From Verrucomicrobiota bacterium (GTDB lineage: Bacteria; Verrucomicrobiota; Verrucomicrobiia; Opitutales; Opitutaceae): a stretch of DNA of 64,000 bases. The notes under the pieces are model-generated. The model ran no database searches and was not told the DNA's origin. It saw nothing but the letters and a program-made list of their open reading frames with translations. The stretch spans positions 1 through 64,000 of the forward strand of contig JAFAAS010000074.1 in NCBI GenBank assembly GCA_023426435.1. The letters are read 5' to 3'. This document shows, in pieces, positions 18,392-27,973 of this stretch (its first letter is position 1; each line of letters begins with the position of its first letter). The translations under genes and the position numbers were made by a program.

Positions 18392-21300
18392 AAGTTTTCT
18401 CCTTTGATTGGTTGCTGCGGTGAGGCAGCCGGCACGGCGCGATCGCGTTCCGTCCAGCAATAGAGCGTCGGCAACAAGACGAGCGTCAGGAATGTCGCCG
18501 TGATGATCCCGCCGATGACAACGGTCGCGAGCGGCCGTTGCACCTCGGCGCCCGCGCCGTGGGCGAGCGCCATTGGCACGAAACCGAGCGATGCCACCAG
18601 CGCGGTCATCAAGACGGGACGCAGCCGGGTAAGCGCGCCTTCGATCACCGCGTCGCGGACACTTTTCCCCTCTTCTCGGAGCTGGTTGATGAACGAGATC
18701 ATCATGACGCCGTTCAACACGGCGACGCCGGACAGCGCGATGAAACCGACCGCTGCCGAGATCGAGAAGGGCAGTCCTCGCAACCAGAGCGCGAAGATGC
18801 CGCCGGTGATGGCTAGCGGGATGCCGGTATAAACGATCAGCGCCTGACGGACGCTGTGAAACGCCATGAAGATCAGGAGAAAGATCAGGCCGAGCGCCAT
18901 CGGCACGACAATCGTAAGCCGCTCGCGCGCTTCCTGCAGATTTTTGAACGCTCCGCCGTATTCTATAAAGTAGCCCGGCGGTAGCTCGATTTCCGCAGCG
19001 ATCTTCGCCTGCGCTTCCTGCACGAAGCTCTGCACATCTCGACCGCGCAGATTTACCTGGATTGCCATCCTGCGCTGAAACGCTTCGCGGCTAATCGTGT
19101 TGACGCTTTCCGTCACGCTCACGTCGGCAACTTGGCCCAGTGTCAGCAATCCGCCGTCGCCCGTGCGCACGGGGAGATTCACCACGTTGGCGAAATCTTG
19201 GCGTGCCGCTTCCGGCAACCGGGTGATGATCGGATAGCGACGGTTGCCGTCCACCAACACGCCAGCCTCTGTGCCGGCGAACGCCGTCTCGATCACCTTG
19301 TTCACTTCATCGGCGTGCACGTTGTAGCGCCCCATCGCGGCACGATCGACGACGATCTGTAGCACCGGCGCTTTGCCCGCAGCGTCAAACTCCACATCGG
19401 CCGCACCTGGTATCTGCTCGACCAGTTCACGGACTTCGCCCGCGACCTTTTCGAGGGTGTCGTAGTCGTCGCCAAAAACTTTTATCGCGATGTCGGCGCG
19501 ACTGCCGGAGAGCAGCTCGTTGAAACGCAGTTCAATTGGCTGGGAGAAAAGATAGCTTTGCCCGGGAAAGTGCGTGTTCAGCTCTTTCGCCATCAGGTTC
19601 GTCAGCTCATCCTTTGTGATCGTGCGGCCATCGATCTCCCGCCATTCCGACGGCGGCTTCATCAGAATGTAGGTGTCGCCAATGTTCACGCCCATCGGGT
19701 CAGTTGCGACTTCGGACGTGCCCACCCGCGAGAACGTGTGTGTGACCTCGGGGAATTTTTCGAGGATCAGCTTCTCGCCCGACTTCTGCATCTCGAGCGA
19801 CGGCCCCAGCCCAATGCTCGTGGTGCGGATCATCTGCGCCGCGAGCGATCCTTCGTCCAATTGCGGGATGAACTCTGCACCCAGGCGAGTGAACACCCAG
19901 AGCGACAGCGTGAAAACGCCCACGGCGATGAACGTCATCAGCCACCGCGCGCGGAGGCTGAAATGCAGCACCGGCGAATAGATCCGCTTGGCCAGCCGAA
20001 TGAGGAAGTTGTCCTCTTCGCTGACTTTCTTCGTCATGAAGAAAGAGCACAGAACCGGCACGACCGTCAGCGCCACGATGAGAGCGCCAATGAGCGCAAA
20101 CACGACGGTGAACGCCATGGGCTTGAACATTCGGCCTTCAATACCGGTCAGCGTGAACATCGGCAGGTAAACAATCGTGATGATCGCGACGCCAAACACG
20201 GTCGGCGTTCCCACCTGTTTGCAGGCGTTGAGCACGGTGTGCAGCCGTTCTTCGCGCGTCAGCAACCGACCAAGCTGGTGCTGACGAAGCGCGAGCATGC
20301 GCACAACGTTCTCCGCCATCACGACCGCACCATCGACGATTAGCCCAAAGTCCACCGCGCCGAGGCTCATTAGATTGCCCGAAACGCCATAACGAACCAT
20401 GCCCGTCATGGCGAAGAGCATCGAAAGCGGAATCGCCGAGGCCACGATGAGCGCCGCGCGCCAATTACCCAACAGCCCAATCAGCACGGCCACGACGAGA
20501 ATCGCGCCCTCAAGGAGATTTTTCTCCACCGTCCGGATCGTTGCGTTCACCAAGTCCGTTCGATTGTAAACGGTCTCGATGGCCATGCCGGCCGGGAGCT
20601 TGCCACGAATTTCCTCGATCTTCGCGTGCACGCGCTGCGACACGAGCCGGCTGTTTTCTCCAATCAGCATGAGCGCCGAGCCGAGCACCGCCTCTTCACC
20701 ATCATGCGTAGCTGAACCGGTGCGTTGGCCGGAACCGATGGCTACTTCGGCCACGTCTTTCACCCGCAGCACTCCGGGTCGTCCCGCGAACTTAAGCGGC
20801 AGGTTGGCGATCTCTTCCGTGCTCTGAACGCGACCGACTGCACGGACGGTCACGGCTTCGCCGCCTTTCTCCACGACGGAGCCGCCCGCGTTTTCCACGT
20901 TCTCCGCAACAACGTCAGCGACTTCGCCCACGGTCAGACCCACGCTCGTTAGCTTCGCGGGATCGGGTTGAATCACGATTTGCCGTTCGTAGCCGCCGGA
21001 AGTGTTCACTTCGGTTACGCCCTTCACCGTGCGGAGCGCCGGCTTCACAATGTAGTCTTGCGCGAGTTTCAATTCGCGAAGGCGTTCGACCGGATCGGCC
21101 GGAACGTTCTTCGCGTCTTTGGCGTAGTGAACGGTGTAGTGGTATATCTCGCCCAGTCCGGTTGAGATCGGAGCAAGCTTCGGCGTCACACCGGGCGGTA
21201 GTTCCTCGATGACGGCTTGCAGGCGCTCGGCGGCGAGCTGACGTGCGCGGTAAATGTCTGCGTCCTCCTCAAAAATCAGCGTGATCTGAGAAAGCCCGAA

Positions 21301-21561
21301 CTTCGAGAGCGACCGAACCTCCATCAGTTTCTCGATTCCGCCCATCTCCACTTCGATGGGATACGTCACGAGCTTCTCGATCTCTTCCGGCGCCAAAGCG
21401 GGGACGGAGGTGTTAATCTGCACCTGCACGTTCGTGATGTCGGGCACGGCATCGATCGGCAGGCGCACCGCCGACCACGCGCCAACGGCTACGAGCACAA
21501 GCGCTCCGAGCAGCACGATGACGCGCTGGCGGAGGGCGAATTCTAGAATTTTGTCGATCAT
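18388..21561 (-). CDS. czcA: CzcA-type heavy-metal efflux RND pump (copy 1)
   Basis: 1057 residues, the inner-membrane proton-driven pump of a tripartite efflux system. It opens with the RND pattern RLPIDAVPDITNVQVQINT. TM4 near residue 400 carries GAVDFGLIVDGAVVMAEN, the D-x6-D-G...E-N arrangement of the divalent-cation (Zn/Co/Ni/Cd) HME class, not the CusA-type A-x-G-x-M-V-D. Other RND landmarks: RLGAEFIPQLDEGSL, FSQPIELRFNEL, GFIALSGVAVLNG. Twelve membrane helices in two halves are expected. It lies downstream of its channel and adaptor genes and overlaps the lipoprotein gene by 4 bases. A close paralogue is at 24779-27973. Confidence 0.93.
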   Translation of the reverse strand: MIDKILEFALRQRVIVLLGALVLVAVGAWSAVRLPIDAVPDITNVQVQINTSVPALAPEEIEKLVTYPIEVEMGGIEKLMEVRSLSKFGLSQITLIFEEDADIYRARQLAAERLQAVIEELPPGVTPKLAPISTGLGEIYHYTVHYAKDAKNVPADPVERLRELKLAQDYIVKPALRTVKGVTEVNTSGGYERQIVIQPDPAKLTSVGLTVGEVADVVAENVENAGGSVVEKGGEAVTVRAVGRVQSTEEIANLPLKFAGRPGVLRVKDVAEVAIGSGQRTGSATHDGEEAVLGSALMLIGENSRLVSQRVHAKIEEIRGKLPAGMAIETVYNRTDLVNATIRTVEKNLLEGAILVVAVLIGLLGNWRAALIVASAIPLSMLFAMTGMVRYGVSGNLMSLGAVDFGLIVDGAVVMAENVVRMLALRQHQLGRLLTREERLHTVLNACKQVGTPTVFGVAIITIVYLPMFTLTGIEGRMFKPMAFTVVFALIGALIVALTVVPVLCSFFMTKKVSEEDNFLIRLAKRIYSPVLHFSLRARWLMTFIAVGVFTLSLWVFTRLGAEFIPQLDEGSLAAQMIRTTSIGLGPSLEMQKSGEKLILEKFPEVTHTFSRVGTSEVATDPMGVNIGDTYILMKPPSEWREIDGRTITKDELTNLMAKELNTHFPGQSYLFSQPIELRFNELLSGSRADIAIKVFGDDYDTLEKVAGEVRELVEQIPGAADVEFDAAGKAPVLQIVVDRAAMGRYNVHADEVNKVIETAFAGTEAGVLVDGNRRYPIITRLPEAARQDFANVVNLPVRTGDGGLLTLGQVADVSVTESVNTISREAFQRRMAIQVNLRGRDVQSFVQEAQAKIAAEIELPPGYFIEYGGAFKNLQEARERLTIVVPMALGLIFLLIFMAFHSVRQALIVYTGIPLAITGGIFALWLRGLPFSISAAVGFIALSGVAVLNGVMMISFINQLREEGKSVRDAVIEGALTRLRPVLMTALVASLGFVPMALAHGAGAEVQRPLATVVIGGIITATFLTLVLLPTLYCWTERDRAVPAASPQQPIKGENL

Positions 21562-21592
21562 ATCGCGAATGGATTGTTTCGGAGTTGCCGGA

Positions 21593-22378
21593 TCAATGGC
21601 TGTGCCCGCCGCCTTTGGTCAGCCGCAGCTCCGCCAGCCAGAGTTGCTCCACGGGCGAAGCGACCACGATGTCGCCCGAGTAGAGACCGTCCGTAATTTC
21701 AACAAACTCGCGAGATTTCGCGCCCACCTTTACCGGCGTGCGAAGATAGTGTTCGCCGTTGACCACATACACGAAGGTGCCGCTCGCGGCGTCGAGAACC
21801 GCGGATCGCGGCACCGTCAATACGGTGCGCGGTTCGCCCGCGAGCTTCACCTCCACAAATTCTCCCGGCTGTGGCGGCGGGTCGCGATCGAGAGCGAAAA
21901 TCACATCGACGCGTCCTGTTGCCGGCATGCTCGCGCGATCGACGCGCTTCAGTTTAGCGCCGGTAAACGCTTGTTTCTCGAGTTGCGCCGCCTGCGCTTC
22001 CGACGCGCTCGCTACGGCGAGGACCTCCGGCTTTGCGGCGAAAACCTGGGCCAAAAACTTAACTTCGTCGGCCAATGGGCGATCGTCTGCCGGCACGGTT
22101 TTCAAACCGAGCGCCTGCACGACCTCCGGATTGAATGTGAGGCCCCGGCCCTCCTTGAACGTAACTCCGGATTCACCCTCGGCGTGCTCATGCCCTTCGC
22201 CGCCGTGATTTTCTTCCTCCTTGCCATGCTTGTGGCGGTCGTCGGCTTTGTGCTCGGCGTGGCCTTTCTCCTCGTGCTTGTGCCCGTCGCCTTCCTTGTG
22301 CCCGTGCTCTGCTTTTTGTCCGCAACCCGCGAGCGCCCCGGCGAGACAGAGGGCCATGATCGAGTAAACGGTCCTCAT
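21593..22378 (-). CDS. czcB: Short His-rich RND periplasmic adaptor (lipoprotein)
   Basis: 261 residues, far shorter than usual CzcB/CusB adaptors (380-520). A lipobox, ALAGC, is near residue 19. Residues about 24-72 are an extreme His/Glu/Lys-rich linker (HGHKEGDGHKHEE type) likely to bind metal. The remaining domain has the beta-barrel/membrane-proximal pattern (PGEFVEVKL, VPRSAVLD, GTFVYVVNGEHYLRTPVKVG, VASPVEQLWLAELRL). The lipoyl and alpha-hairpin regions are reduced or absent. It overlaps the TolC-like gene by 4 bases and precedes czcA by 31 bases. Confidence 0.8.
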   Translation of the reverse strand: MRTVYSIMALCLAGALAGCGQKAEHGHKEGDGHKHEEKGHAEHKADDRHKHGKEEENHGGEGHEHAEGESGVTFKEGRGLTFNPEVVQALGLKTVPADDRPLADEVKFLAQVFAAKPEVLAVASASEAQAAQLEKQAFTGAKLKRVDRASMPATGRVDVIFALDRDPPPQPGEFVEVKLAGEPRTVLTVPRSAVLDAASGTFVYVVNGEHYLRTPVKVGAKSREFVEITDGLYSGDIVVASPVEQLWLAELRLTKGGGHSH

Positions 22379-23670
22379 GGCGTGACCTCCACTGGGTTGA
22401 AATTGAGGCCCGTGAGCTGCTGGAGTTTGAGCCCCGCCGCCAACGCTTCGCTTTGCGTATCGAGCAACGCCTCGACGGCATCCAGATAGCTATTCTGTAA
22501 TTCCACATAGGTCGCGATCGGCACCGCGCCTAGACGGTAGTGACGGTCGGCCAGTTCGGCTGCCTCACGGAACTCGGACACCGAGTCCGGCGCCCAACGC
22601 CGAGCCTCTGCGCTCTTCGTAGCGAAAGCTTGCGCGGCAGTGAGGATTTCCCGTTCGAGTTCGCGTTGTGCCACGATTAACGCGACCTCGGCCTGCTTCC
22701 GTCGCGCTTCCGCTACCTCCACTGCACTGCGGGTGCGCTGAGTCAGCGGCAGCGGCAGGCTGAGTCCGATCCCGACGACCGTTTCTCTCTCTCCCGCGTT
22801 CTCCTGAGAATAAAACGGGCTGATGGAAATGGCGGGATAACGCTCGTTGCGAGCCAGTCGGATTTCGAAGCCCTGCTGCTCGATCTCCACGCGTCGCATC
22901 CGAAATCCGAAATTGTTTTCCCGCGCCGCGGTGAGCAGCGCATCGATTGCGGGCGCGTCGTTCAGCTTCAAGTTTGGCGTCGCCACGCGCAGCGGCGCGC
23001 CCACAGGCGCACCGCGGAGCTGATTCAGCTCGATGAGCGCGGCCTGCACCTCAAGTGTCGCTTCCGTCGCCCGACGCTGAAGGGCGAGTTCGCCCGCTTC
23101 GATTACGCGCGTTTCCAGTAGCGGTGTGACGCCGGCAGGATCGCGGGCGAGAAAAGTTTCCTTCAAGGCAGCAAATCGATCCGCGACTTCGCGCACTGCC
23201 GACGCCCTCGCATGCGCCGCAAACAGAGTGTAAGCCAGCGTATGCGCACGTCCGCTCAGTGCGTTTTGAAAGCGCGCGAATCCCAGCTCCGCCAGTTCGA
23301 GCTGCCGGCTGGCAATCGCTTTTCGCAGCGCAAGTCGGCCGGGCCACTCGAAGGTATGCGTGACGGAGACCGACCATGCCGTTCCGGAACCGGCGAGCGT
23401 GCCCGTAACGTCGCGCACGCGCTTGCGCCCCGCGTCGAGCGACAGCTCGGGATCATTCCACGCGGCAGCCCCGCGTGCACGTGCCTTGGCGAGTTCGATC
23501 TCGGACTCGTAGAACTTGAGCTCGGGATTGTTGGCACTGATCTCCTGGACAAGCGTTGGCACCGAAACTGGCGTCTCGTCGCCTGGCGGTATTTGCGCGC
23601 GCAGTGACGTGGCGATGATGAGCAGCCCGAGAGCAGGGCGGTGGAATGAACGGGTGGAAAATAACTTCAT
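22375..23670 (-). CDS. czcC: TolC-family outer membrane channel, CzcC-like (copy 1)
   Basis: 431 residues from the ATG at 23670, chosen because it is followed by a signal peptide (MKLFSTRSF...LGLLIIATSLRAQ); the frame is open 37 codons further upstream without support. It has two repeats of the outer membrane efflux protein domain: NPELKFYESEIELAKARA near the start and RHYRLGAVPIATYVELQNSY near the end. Strong helical coiled-coil character fits the periplasmic tunnel. It forms the outer membrane exit for the pump at 18388-21561. The sequence is close to that at 28425-29711 (tandem duplication). Confidence 0.88.
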   Translation of the reverse strand: MKLFSTRSFHRPALGLLIIATSLRAQIPPGDETPVSVPTLVQEISANNPELKFYESEIELAKARARGAAAWNDPELSLDAGRKRVRDVTGTLAGSGTAWSVSVTHTFEWPGRLALRKAIASRQLELAELGFARFQNALSGRAHTLAYTLFAAHARASAVREVADRFAALKETFLARDPAGVTPLLETRVIEAGELALQRRATEATLEVQAALIELNQLRGAPVGAPLRVATPNLKLNDAPAIDALLTAARENNFGFRMRRVEIEQQGFEIRLARNERYPAISISPFYSQENAGERETVVGIGLSLPLPLTQRTRSAVEVAEARRKQAEVALIVAQRELEREILTAAQAFATKSAEARRWAPDSVSEFREAAELADRHYRLGAVPIATYVELQNSYLDAVEALLDTQSEALAAGLKLQQLTGLNFNPVEVTP

Positions 23671-23790
23671 TGGAAATGTGAAAGGAAGCCGTGGGAATCG
23701 AGGCATGGCGCTGCCCCGCAGAGACGCGACGCGCGCAGGCGTCGGCGTTAGTAAAGGCCCGACGGTCCGCGCAGGGACCACCGAGCGGGC

Positions 23791-24183
23791 TTAGGCGAGT
23801 GTCGGAGCGCGCGGCGTCAATGCGGCGCGCTGCACAAACTGCCACGTCGGCACCCAATCAGGCGCCCGCTCGAAATAACCCGGCGATAACGATTCAGCGT
23901 TTGGCTCGAATCGAAGCTCGGCAAACGCGATGCACGTAAGGCAAACGCATGCGACGAGCTGAGGTGGCGACACCTTGGATGAAGCGTCGGTGAGCTTGTA
24001 TTCTCCACTTTCGACAGTCTTGCAGGCATCTCCGTCGTGATCGGCGCCGCCGCATCCTTGGGCGCCGCTTGCCTGCTCGCAATGTGCCGCCAGAACTCCG
24101 GCTGCCTCCAAACCGCAATGCTGCGTGGCAATCATCCAGAAGATTGCCAGGAAGAGAGCTACCGTTGCCCGGAATGGACGCAT
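23791..24183 (-). CDS. Cys-rich secreted leader protein of czc cluster 1
   Basis: 130 residues from the ATG at 24183, where a signal peptide begins (MRPFRATVALFLAIFWM...); upstream in-frame residues look non-coding. Conserved points: QHCGLEAAG, GCGGADHDGDACKTVESGEY, PQLVACVCLTCIAFAE. The same skeleton (C-x-LEAAGV...C...VESG-[DE]-[YF]...C-x-C-x-x-C) occurs in the protein at 29816-30205, which also heads a czc cluster. The CVCLTC cluster suggests periplasmic metal binding or sensing. Family name not known to me. Confidence 0.65.
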   Translation of the reverse strand: MRPFRATVALFLAIFWMIATQHCGLEAAGVLAAHCEQASGAQGCGGADHDGDACKTVESGEYKLTDASSKVSPPQLVACVCLTCIAFAELRFEPNAESLSPGYFERAPDWVPTWQFVQRAALTPRAPTLA

Positions 24184-24241
24184 GACGTTCGGGATGTGTG
24201 GCAACTGTCGCTTGTTTCTCAATCCCCGCAAGTGCGCGGGA

Positions 24242-24308
24242 ATTATAGGCTTCTTAGCTTTATGGGAGTTTCGCAACCCGGCAGCCACCCAATGTTCGCT
24301 GCCGGGTT
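24242..24308 (-). promoter_or_regulatory. Inter-cluster hairpin with possible promoter
   Basis: Between the two czc clusters, 24275-24308 forms a strong hairpin (AACCCGGCAGC / GCTGCCGGGTT, 11 bp, 12-base loop) just after the stop of the gene at 24322. It has no U-run. Further down the minus strand is a perfect TATAAT (24242-24247) without a good -35, about 60 bases before the leader gene start. This could separate, attenuate or restart transcription between the tandem clusters. Confidence 0.45.
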
Positions 24309-24321
24309 CAAAAACGTCATC

Positions 24322-24762
24322 TTAATGCTCGCTGCACGTGCACGCATATTCCGCGCGGTTGCACTCGCCGCAATTGGCGAGGTCGAGATCGACGCGGAAA
24401 TTCTGCGGACGCGCATCAGGCTTTGCCCGCATCTGAACCACGACCCGATATGGCGTGCCTTCCGGCACCGCCGTTTTCGAGACGTAGCCCGTTGCAGTCT
24501 TTTCCAACTCGACCTTCGTGCGACCGCTCTTTGGTTCCGCTGTCACGGCGACCACTTGCTCGCCGGGAGCGACCGGCTTTAGTGCCGCATCGTAGAAGGT
24601 GATCTCGATCTTCTTGTCGTTCGTCACGAAGAACTCGGCTTTTTGGCCGTCAACTTCGAGGAGACGGCCACCTTTAGGACCACCGACGATCTTTTCAGCG
24701 GCGGTGGCGGAAACGGCGCTGCACAAGGCAGCGATGGCAATGAATAGCGATTTTAGTTTCAT
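24322..24762 (-). CDS. Periplasmic metal-binding protein with Cys-rich tail
   Basis: 146 residues. A clean signal peptide (MKLKSLFIAIAALCSAVSATAA) is followed by a beta-rich domain (GGRLLEVDGQKAEFFVT, KIEITFYDAALKPV) and a C-terminal CGECNRAEYACTCSEH, a five-residue Cys/His metal site. It starts 16 bases after the czcA copy 2 stop, so it is probably the last gene of that operon. It plausibly buffers or delivers metal to the pump in the periplasm. Confidence 0.7.
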   Translation of the reverse strand: MKLKSLFIAIAALCSAVSATAAEKIVGGPKGGRLLEVDGQKAEFFVTNDKKIEITFYDAALKPVAPGEQVVAVTAEPKSGRTKVELEKTATGYVSKTAVPEGTPYRVVVQMRAKPDARPQNFRVDLDLANCGECNRAEYACTCSEH

Positions 24763-24778
24763 AGGTGTAACGGAAAAA

Positions 24779-27700
24779 TCATGTAGCGGCAGCGGCCACC
24801 GAAACCTCGTCCTCGTGTGCAGGCAGAGGTTTCGGGGCGCGCCGCCCCCATCGCGCCTCCATCCAGTCGTAGAGAATCGGTAGCACGATCAGCGTGAGGA
24901 ACGTCGAGCTGATGACTCCGCCGATAACAACGGTAGCGAGAGGCCGCTGGACCTCCGCTCCCGCTCCGCTCGAAATCGCCATCGGCACGAAGCCGAGCGA
25001 GGCAACGAGCGCCGTCATCAGTTTCGGGCGAAGCCGCGTGAGTGTGCCCTCGACGACGGCATCGCGGAGACCGCGACCCTGATCGCGCAGTTGATTGATA
25101 AAGCTGATCAGCATGATGCCGTTCAGCACCGCGATGCCCGACAGCGCGATGAAGCCTATGCCGGCGGAGATCGTGAACGGCATATCGCGGAGCCAGAGCG
25201 CCACGATGCCGCCTGTCACTGCGAGCGGCACGCACAGGAAAATCAGGAGCGCTTGGCGCGCGCTCCCGAAGCTCGCGTAAATGAAGGTGAAAATCAGCGC
25301 GAGCGCGACGGGCACGACGATCGCTAGCCGCGCGCGTGCGGCCTGGAGATTTTCGAACTGACCGCCGAACTCAAAATAGTAGCCGGCGGGAAACACGACC
25401 GATGCGGCGAGCTTTTCCTGCGCCTCGCGCACGAAGCTCTCGGTGTCGCGGCCACGCACGTTGATGAGAATCGCCACGCGCCGCTGGGTGTCCTCGCGCG
25501 TGATGGTGCCCACGCGGTCCACCACGGCAATGTCAGCGATCCGCGAAAGCGGGACCTGGACATGATCCGCTGTCGTCACTGGTATCGAGCCGAGGCCCTT
25601 TAGATCGAGGCGCTGCGCTTCGGGCAGCCGCACGACCACGTCGAAGCGACGGTTTCCGTCTTGCAACGAACCCGCTTCCTCTCCTCCCAGCGCGGTGGAG
25701 ACGACGCTGTTGATCTCGTCGGCGTGGAGATTGAGCCGCTGGAGCGCTTCGTGCTTCGGCGTGATTTCGAGCATCGGCACACGGCCCAAAGCTTCGAACT
25801 CAACATCGCCGCCACCGGGCACGTTGCGTAGAACTTCCCGTGCTTCAGCCGCGAGCCTTTCCAGCTCCGCGAAATCCTCGCCATAGATCTTCAGCGAAAG
25901 GTCGGCCCGGGCACCGGCCATAATCTCGTTGAAGCGCATCTGGATCGGTTGCGTGAAGAGATACGTTTGGCCCGCCACCGACTCCACCAGCGCGTGTCGC
26001 ATCAGCTTGATCAGTTCGGCCTTCGTCGCGGGCCGGCCGTCGATTTTGCGCCATTCTTCGCGCGGCCTCAGGAAGATATACGTGTCGGCAACGTTCGGCC
26101 CCATTGGGTCCGTGGCAATCTCCGCGGTGCCGATGCGAGTGAAGATATGCGTGATCTCCGGAAATTTCTCGCGGAGCAGTTTCTCCGAGCGGCGTTGCAG
26201 CGCCAGGGAATCGCCGAGTGCGACGCTGTTGCCCCGAATCATTTGGATGGAGAGCGCGCCTTCATCCAATTGCGGGATAAACTCAGCGCCCAAGCGGGTG
26301 AAAAGCCACACCGAACCACCGAATCCCAGCGCCGCGCAACCGACGACGAACCACCGCCAACGCAGAGACCATTCGAGGAGCGGCGTGTAGATCGCCTTCG
26401 CGCCGCGCACCAGCCAGCCTTCCTTTTCGGTGATCCGCCCGCCAAGAAAACTCGCGGTAAGAACGGGCATCAGCGTGATCGCGAGGCCGAGTGCGCCAAT
26501 CAGCGCGAGAATAACCGCGATCGCCATCGGGCGGAACATCTTCCCCTCAATACCGGTGAGCGCGAGGATCGGCACGTAAACCACCGTGATGATCATCACG
26601 CCAAAAAACATCGGCCTAACGACTTCGTGCGCCGATGCACGGACGACTTCGAGCCGCTCGCTACGCGTCAGCACGCGCCGCAGTGCGTGTTGTTTCTCTG
26701 CCAAGTGCCGGAGCGCGTTCTCGACCATCACGATTGCGCCATCCACAATCAGGCCGAAATCGATTGCGCCCAGGCTCATCAGGTTCGCGCTGACTTTCGC
26801 CTGCGCCATGCCCGTCAGCATGAAAAGAAAAGAGAGCGGAATCGCCAAGCTGACGATGAGTGCGGCCCGCCAATTGCCGAGCAGTGCGAAGAGAATGACC
26901 GCTACGAGAATCGCGCCTTCGAAGAGATTCTTTTCGACCGTGTGGATCGTCGCGTTCACCAGGTCGGAACGGTCGTAAACGACGCGGATTTCGACGCCAG
27001 CAGGAATCTTGGTCTGAATCTCATCGAGACGGGCGACCGCTGCTTGCGCCACGGCGCGGGCGTTTTCTCCCGCCAGCATAATGGCCGCCCCGGTGACCGT
27101 TTCTTCGCCGTCTTGCGTTGAGGCACCGGTGCGCACCGCTGAGCCGATCGACAGGCTGGCGAGATCGCGCACGAGCAGTGGCTTTGCCGCGCCGGCAAAC
27201 TTCACCGGGATGTTCGCGAGCTGCTCCGCCGTCTTGGCCCGCGTGTCAGCGCGAACGACCACCGCTTCACCGCCGAGTTCGAGCACGCCGCCGCCCGCAT
27301 TCTCGGTGCTCGCGCGGATCGCTTTGACCAATTGATCGAAGCTGACCGCCGCGTCGGCCAACTTCGCCGGGTCTGGTTCGATGATGATCTGCTTTTCGTA
27401 GCCTCCGATGGCGTTAACCTCGGCGAGACCCGGCGTGGAGCGCAGCAAGGGTTTGACCGTGTAGTCGTGCAGCAGGCGCAGTTGCCGAAGCTGTTCGGCG
27501 CGATTCTCCGGCTTGTCGGGAGCATCGTCGCGATAGCGCAGTGTATAATAGACGATTTCGCCCAATCCCGTGCTCACCGGTGCGAGTGCGGGTGAGACGT
27601 TGGATGGCAGCCGGTCGCGCGCGCGTGCCAATCGCTCGGTAACGAGCTGCCGTAACAGATAAATGTTTACGCCGTCCTCGAAGGTCATCGTCACCTGCGA

Positions 27701-27973
27701 GAGGCCGAACTTCGAGAGCGACCGCAGCTCGATCATGCCAGGCAGGCCGGCCATCTCGAGTTCGATGGGGACCGTGACCAAGACTTCGATTTCTTCCGGC
27801 GCGAGCGCTCCCACCTCGGTGTTGATCTGCACCTGAGGATTCGTGATGTCGGGCACCGCATCGATGGGGATGCGCAACGCTGACCACGCGCCAACGCCGA
27901 TTAGCGCAAGCGAGATAAAGATGATCAGCGCGCGACGCCGGAGCGAGAAGTCAATCAGCCAAGCCAGCATCAA
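24779..27973 (-). CDS. czcA: CzcA-type heavy-metal efflux RND pump (copy 2)
   Basis: 1064 residues, colinear with the copy at 18388-21561: RIPIDAVPDITNPQVQINT at the start, GAIDFGLIVDGAIVMVEN in TM4 (divalent-cation HME class), RLGAEFIPQLDEGAL, FTQPIQMRFNEI, GFIALSGIAVLNG. The two clusters are arranged channel-adaptor-pump in the same order, which points to tandem duplication followed by divergence. The start overlaps the adaptor stop by 4 bases. Intact. Confidence 0.93.
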   Translation of the reverse strand: MMLAWLIDFSLRRRALIIFISLALIGVGAWSALRIPIDAVPDITNPQVQINTEVGALAPEEIEVLVTVPIELEMAGLPGMIELRSLSKFGLSQVTMTFEDGVNIYLLRQLVTERLARARDRLPSNVSPALAPVSTGLGEIVYYTLRYRDDAPDKPENRAEQLRQLRLLHDYTVKPLLRSTPGLAEVNAIGGYEKQIIIEPDPAKLADAAVSFDQLVKAIRASTENAGGGVLELGGEAVVVRADTRAKTAEQLANIPVKFAGAAKPLLVRDLASLSIGSAVRTGASTQDGEETVTGAAIMLAGENARAVAQAAVARLDEIQTKIPAGVEIRVVYDRSDLVNATIHTVEKNLFEGAILVAVILFALLGNWRAALIVSLAIPLSFLFMLTGMAQAKVSANLMSLGAIDFGLIVDGAIVMVENALRHLAEKQHALRRVLTRSERLEVVRASAHEVVRPMFFGVMIITVVYVPILALTGIEGKMFRPMAIAVILALIGALGLAITLMPVLTASFLGGRITEKEGWLVRGAKAIYTPLLEWSLRWRWFVVGCAALGFGGSVWLFTRLGAEFIPQLDEGALSIQMIRGNSVALGDSLALQRRSEKLLREKFPEITHIFTRIGTAEIATDPMGPNVADTYIFLRPREEWRKIDGRPATKAELIKLMRHALVESVAGQTYLFTQPIQMRFNEIMAGARADLSLKIYGEDFAELERLAAEAREVLRNVPGGGDVEFEALGRVPMLEITPKHEALQRLNLHADEINSVVSTALGGEEAGSLQDGNRRFDVVVRLPEAQRLDLKGLGSIPVTTADHVQVPLSRIADIAVVDRVGTITREDTQRRVAILINVRGRDTESFVREAQEKLAASVVFPAGYYFEFGGQFENLQAARARLAIVVPVALALIFTFIYASFGSARQALLIFLCVPLAVTGGIVALWLRDMPFTISAGIGFIALSGIAVLNGIMLISFINQLRDQGRGLRDAVVEGTLTRLRPKLMTALVASLGFVPMAISSGAGAEVQRPLATVVIGGVISSTFLTLIVLPILYDWMEARWGRRAPKPLPAHEDEVSVAAAAT

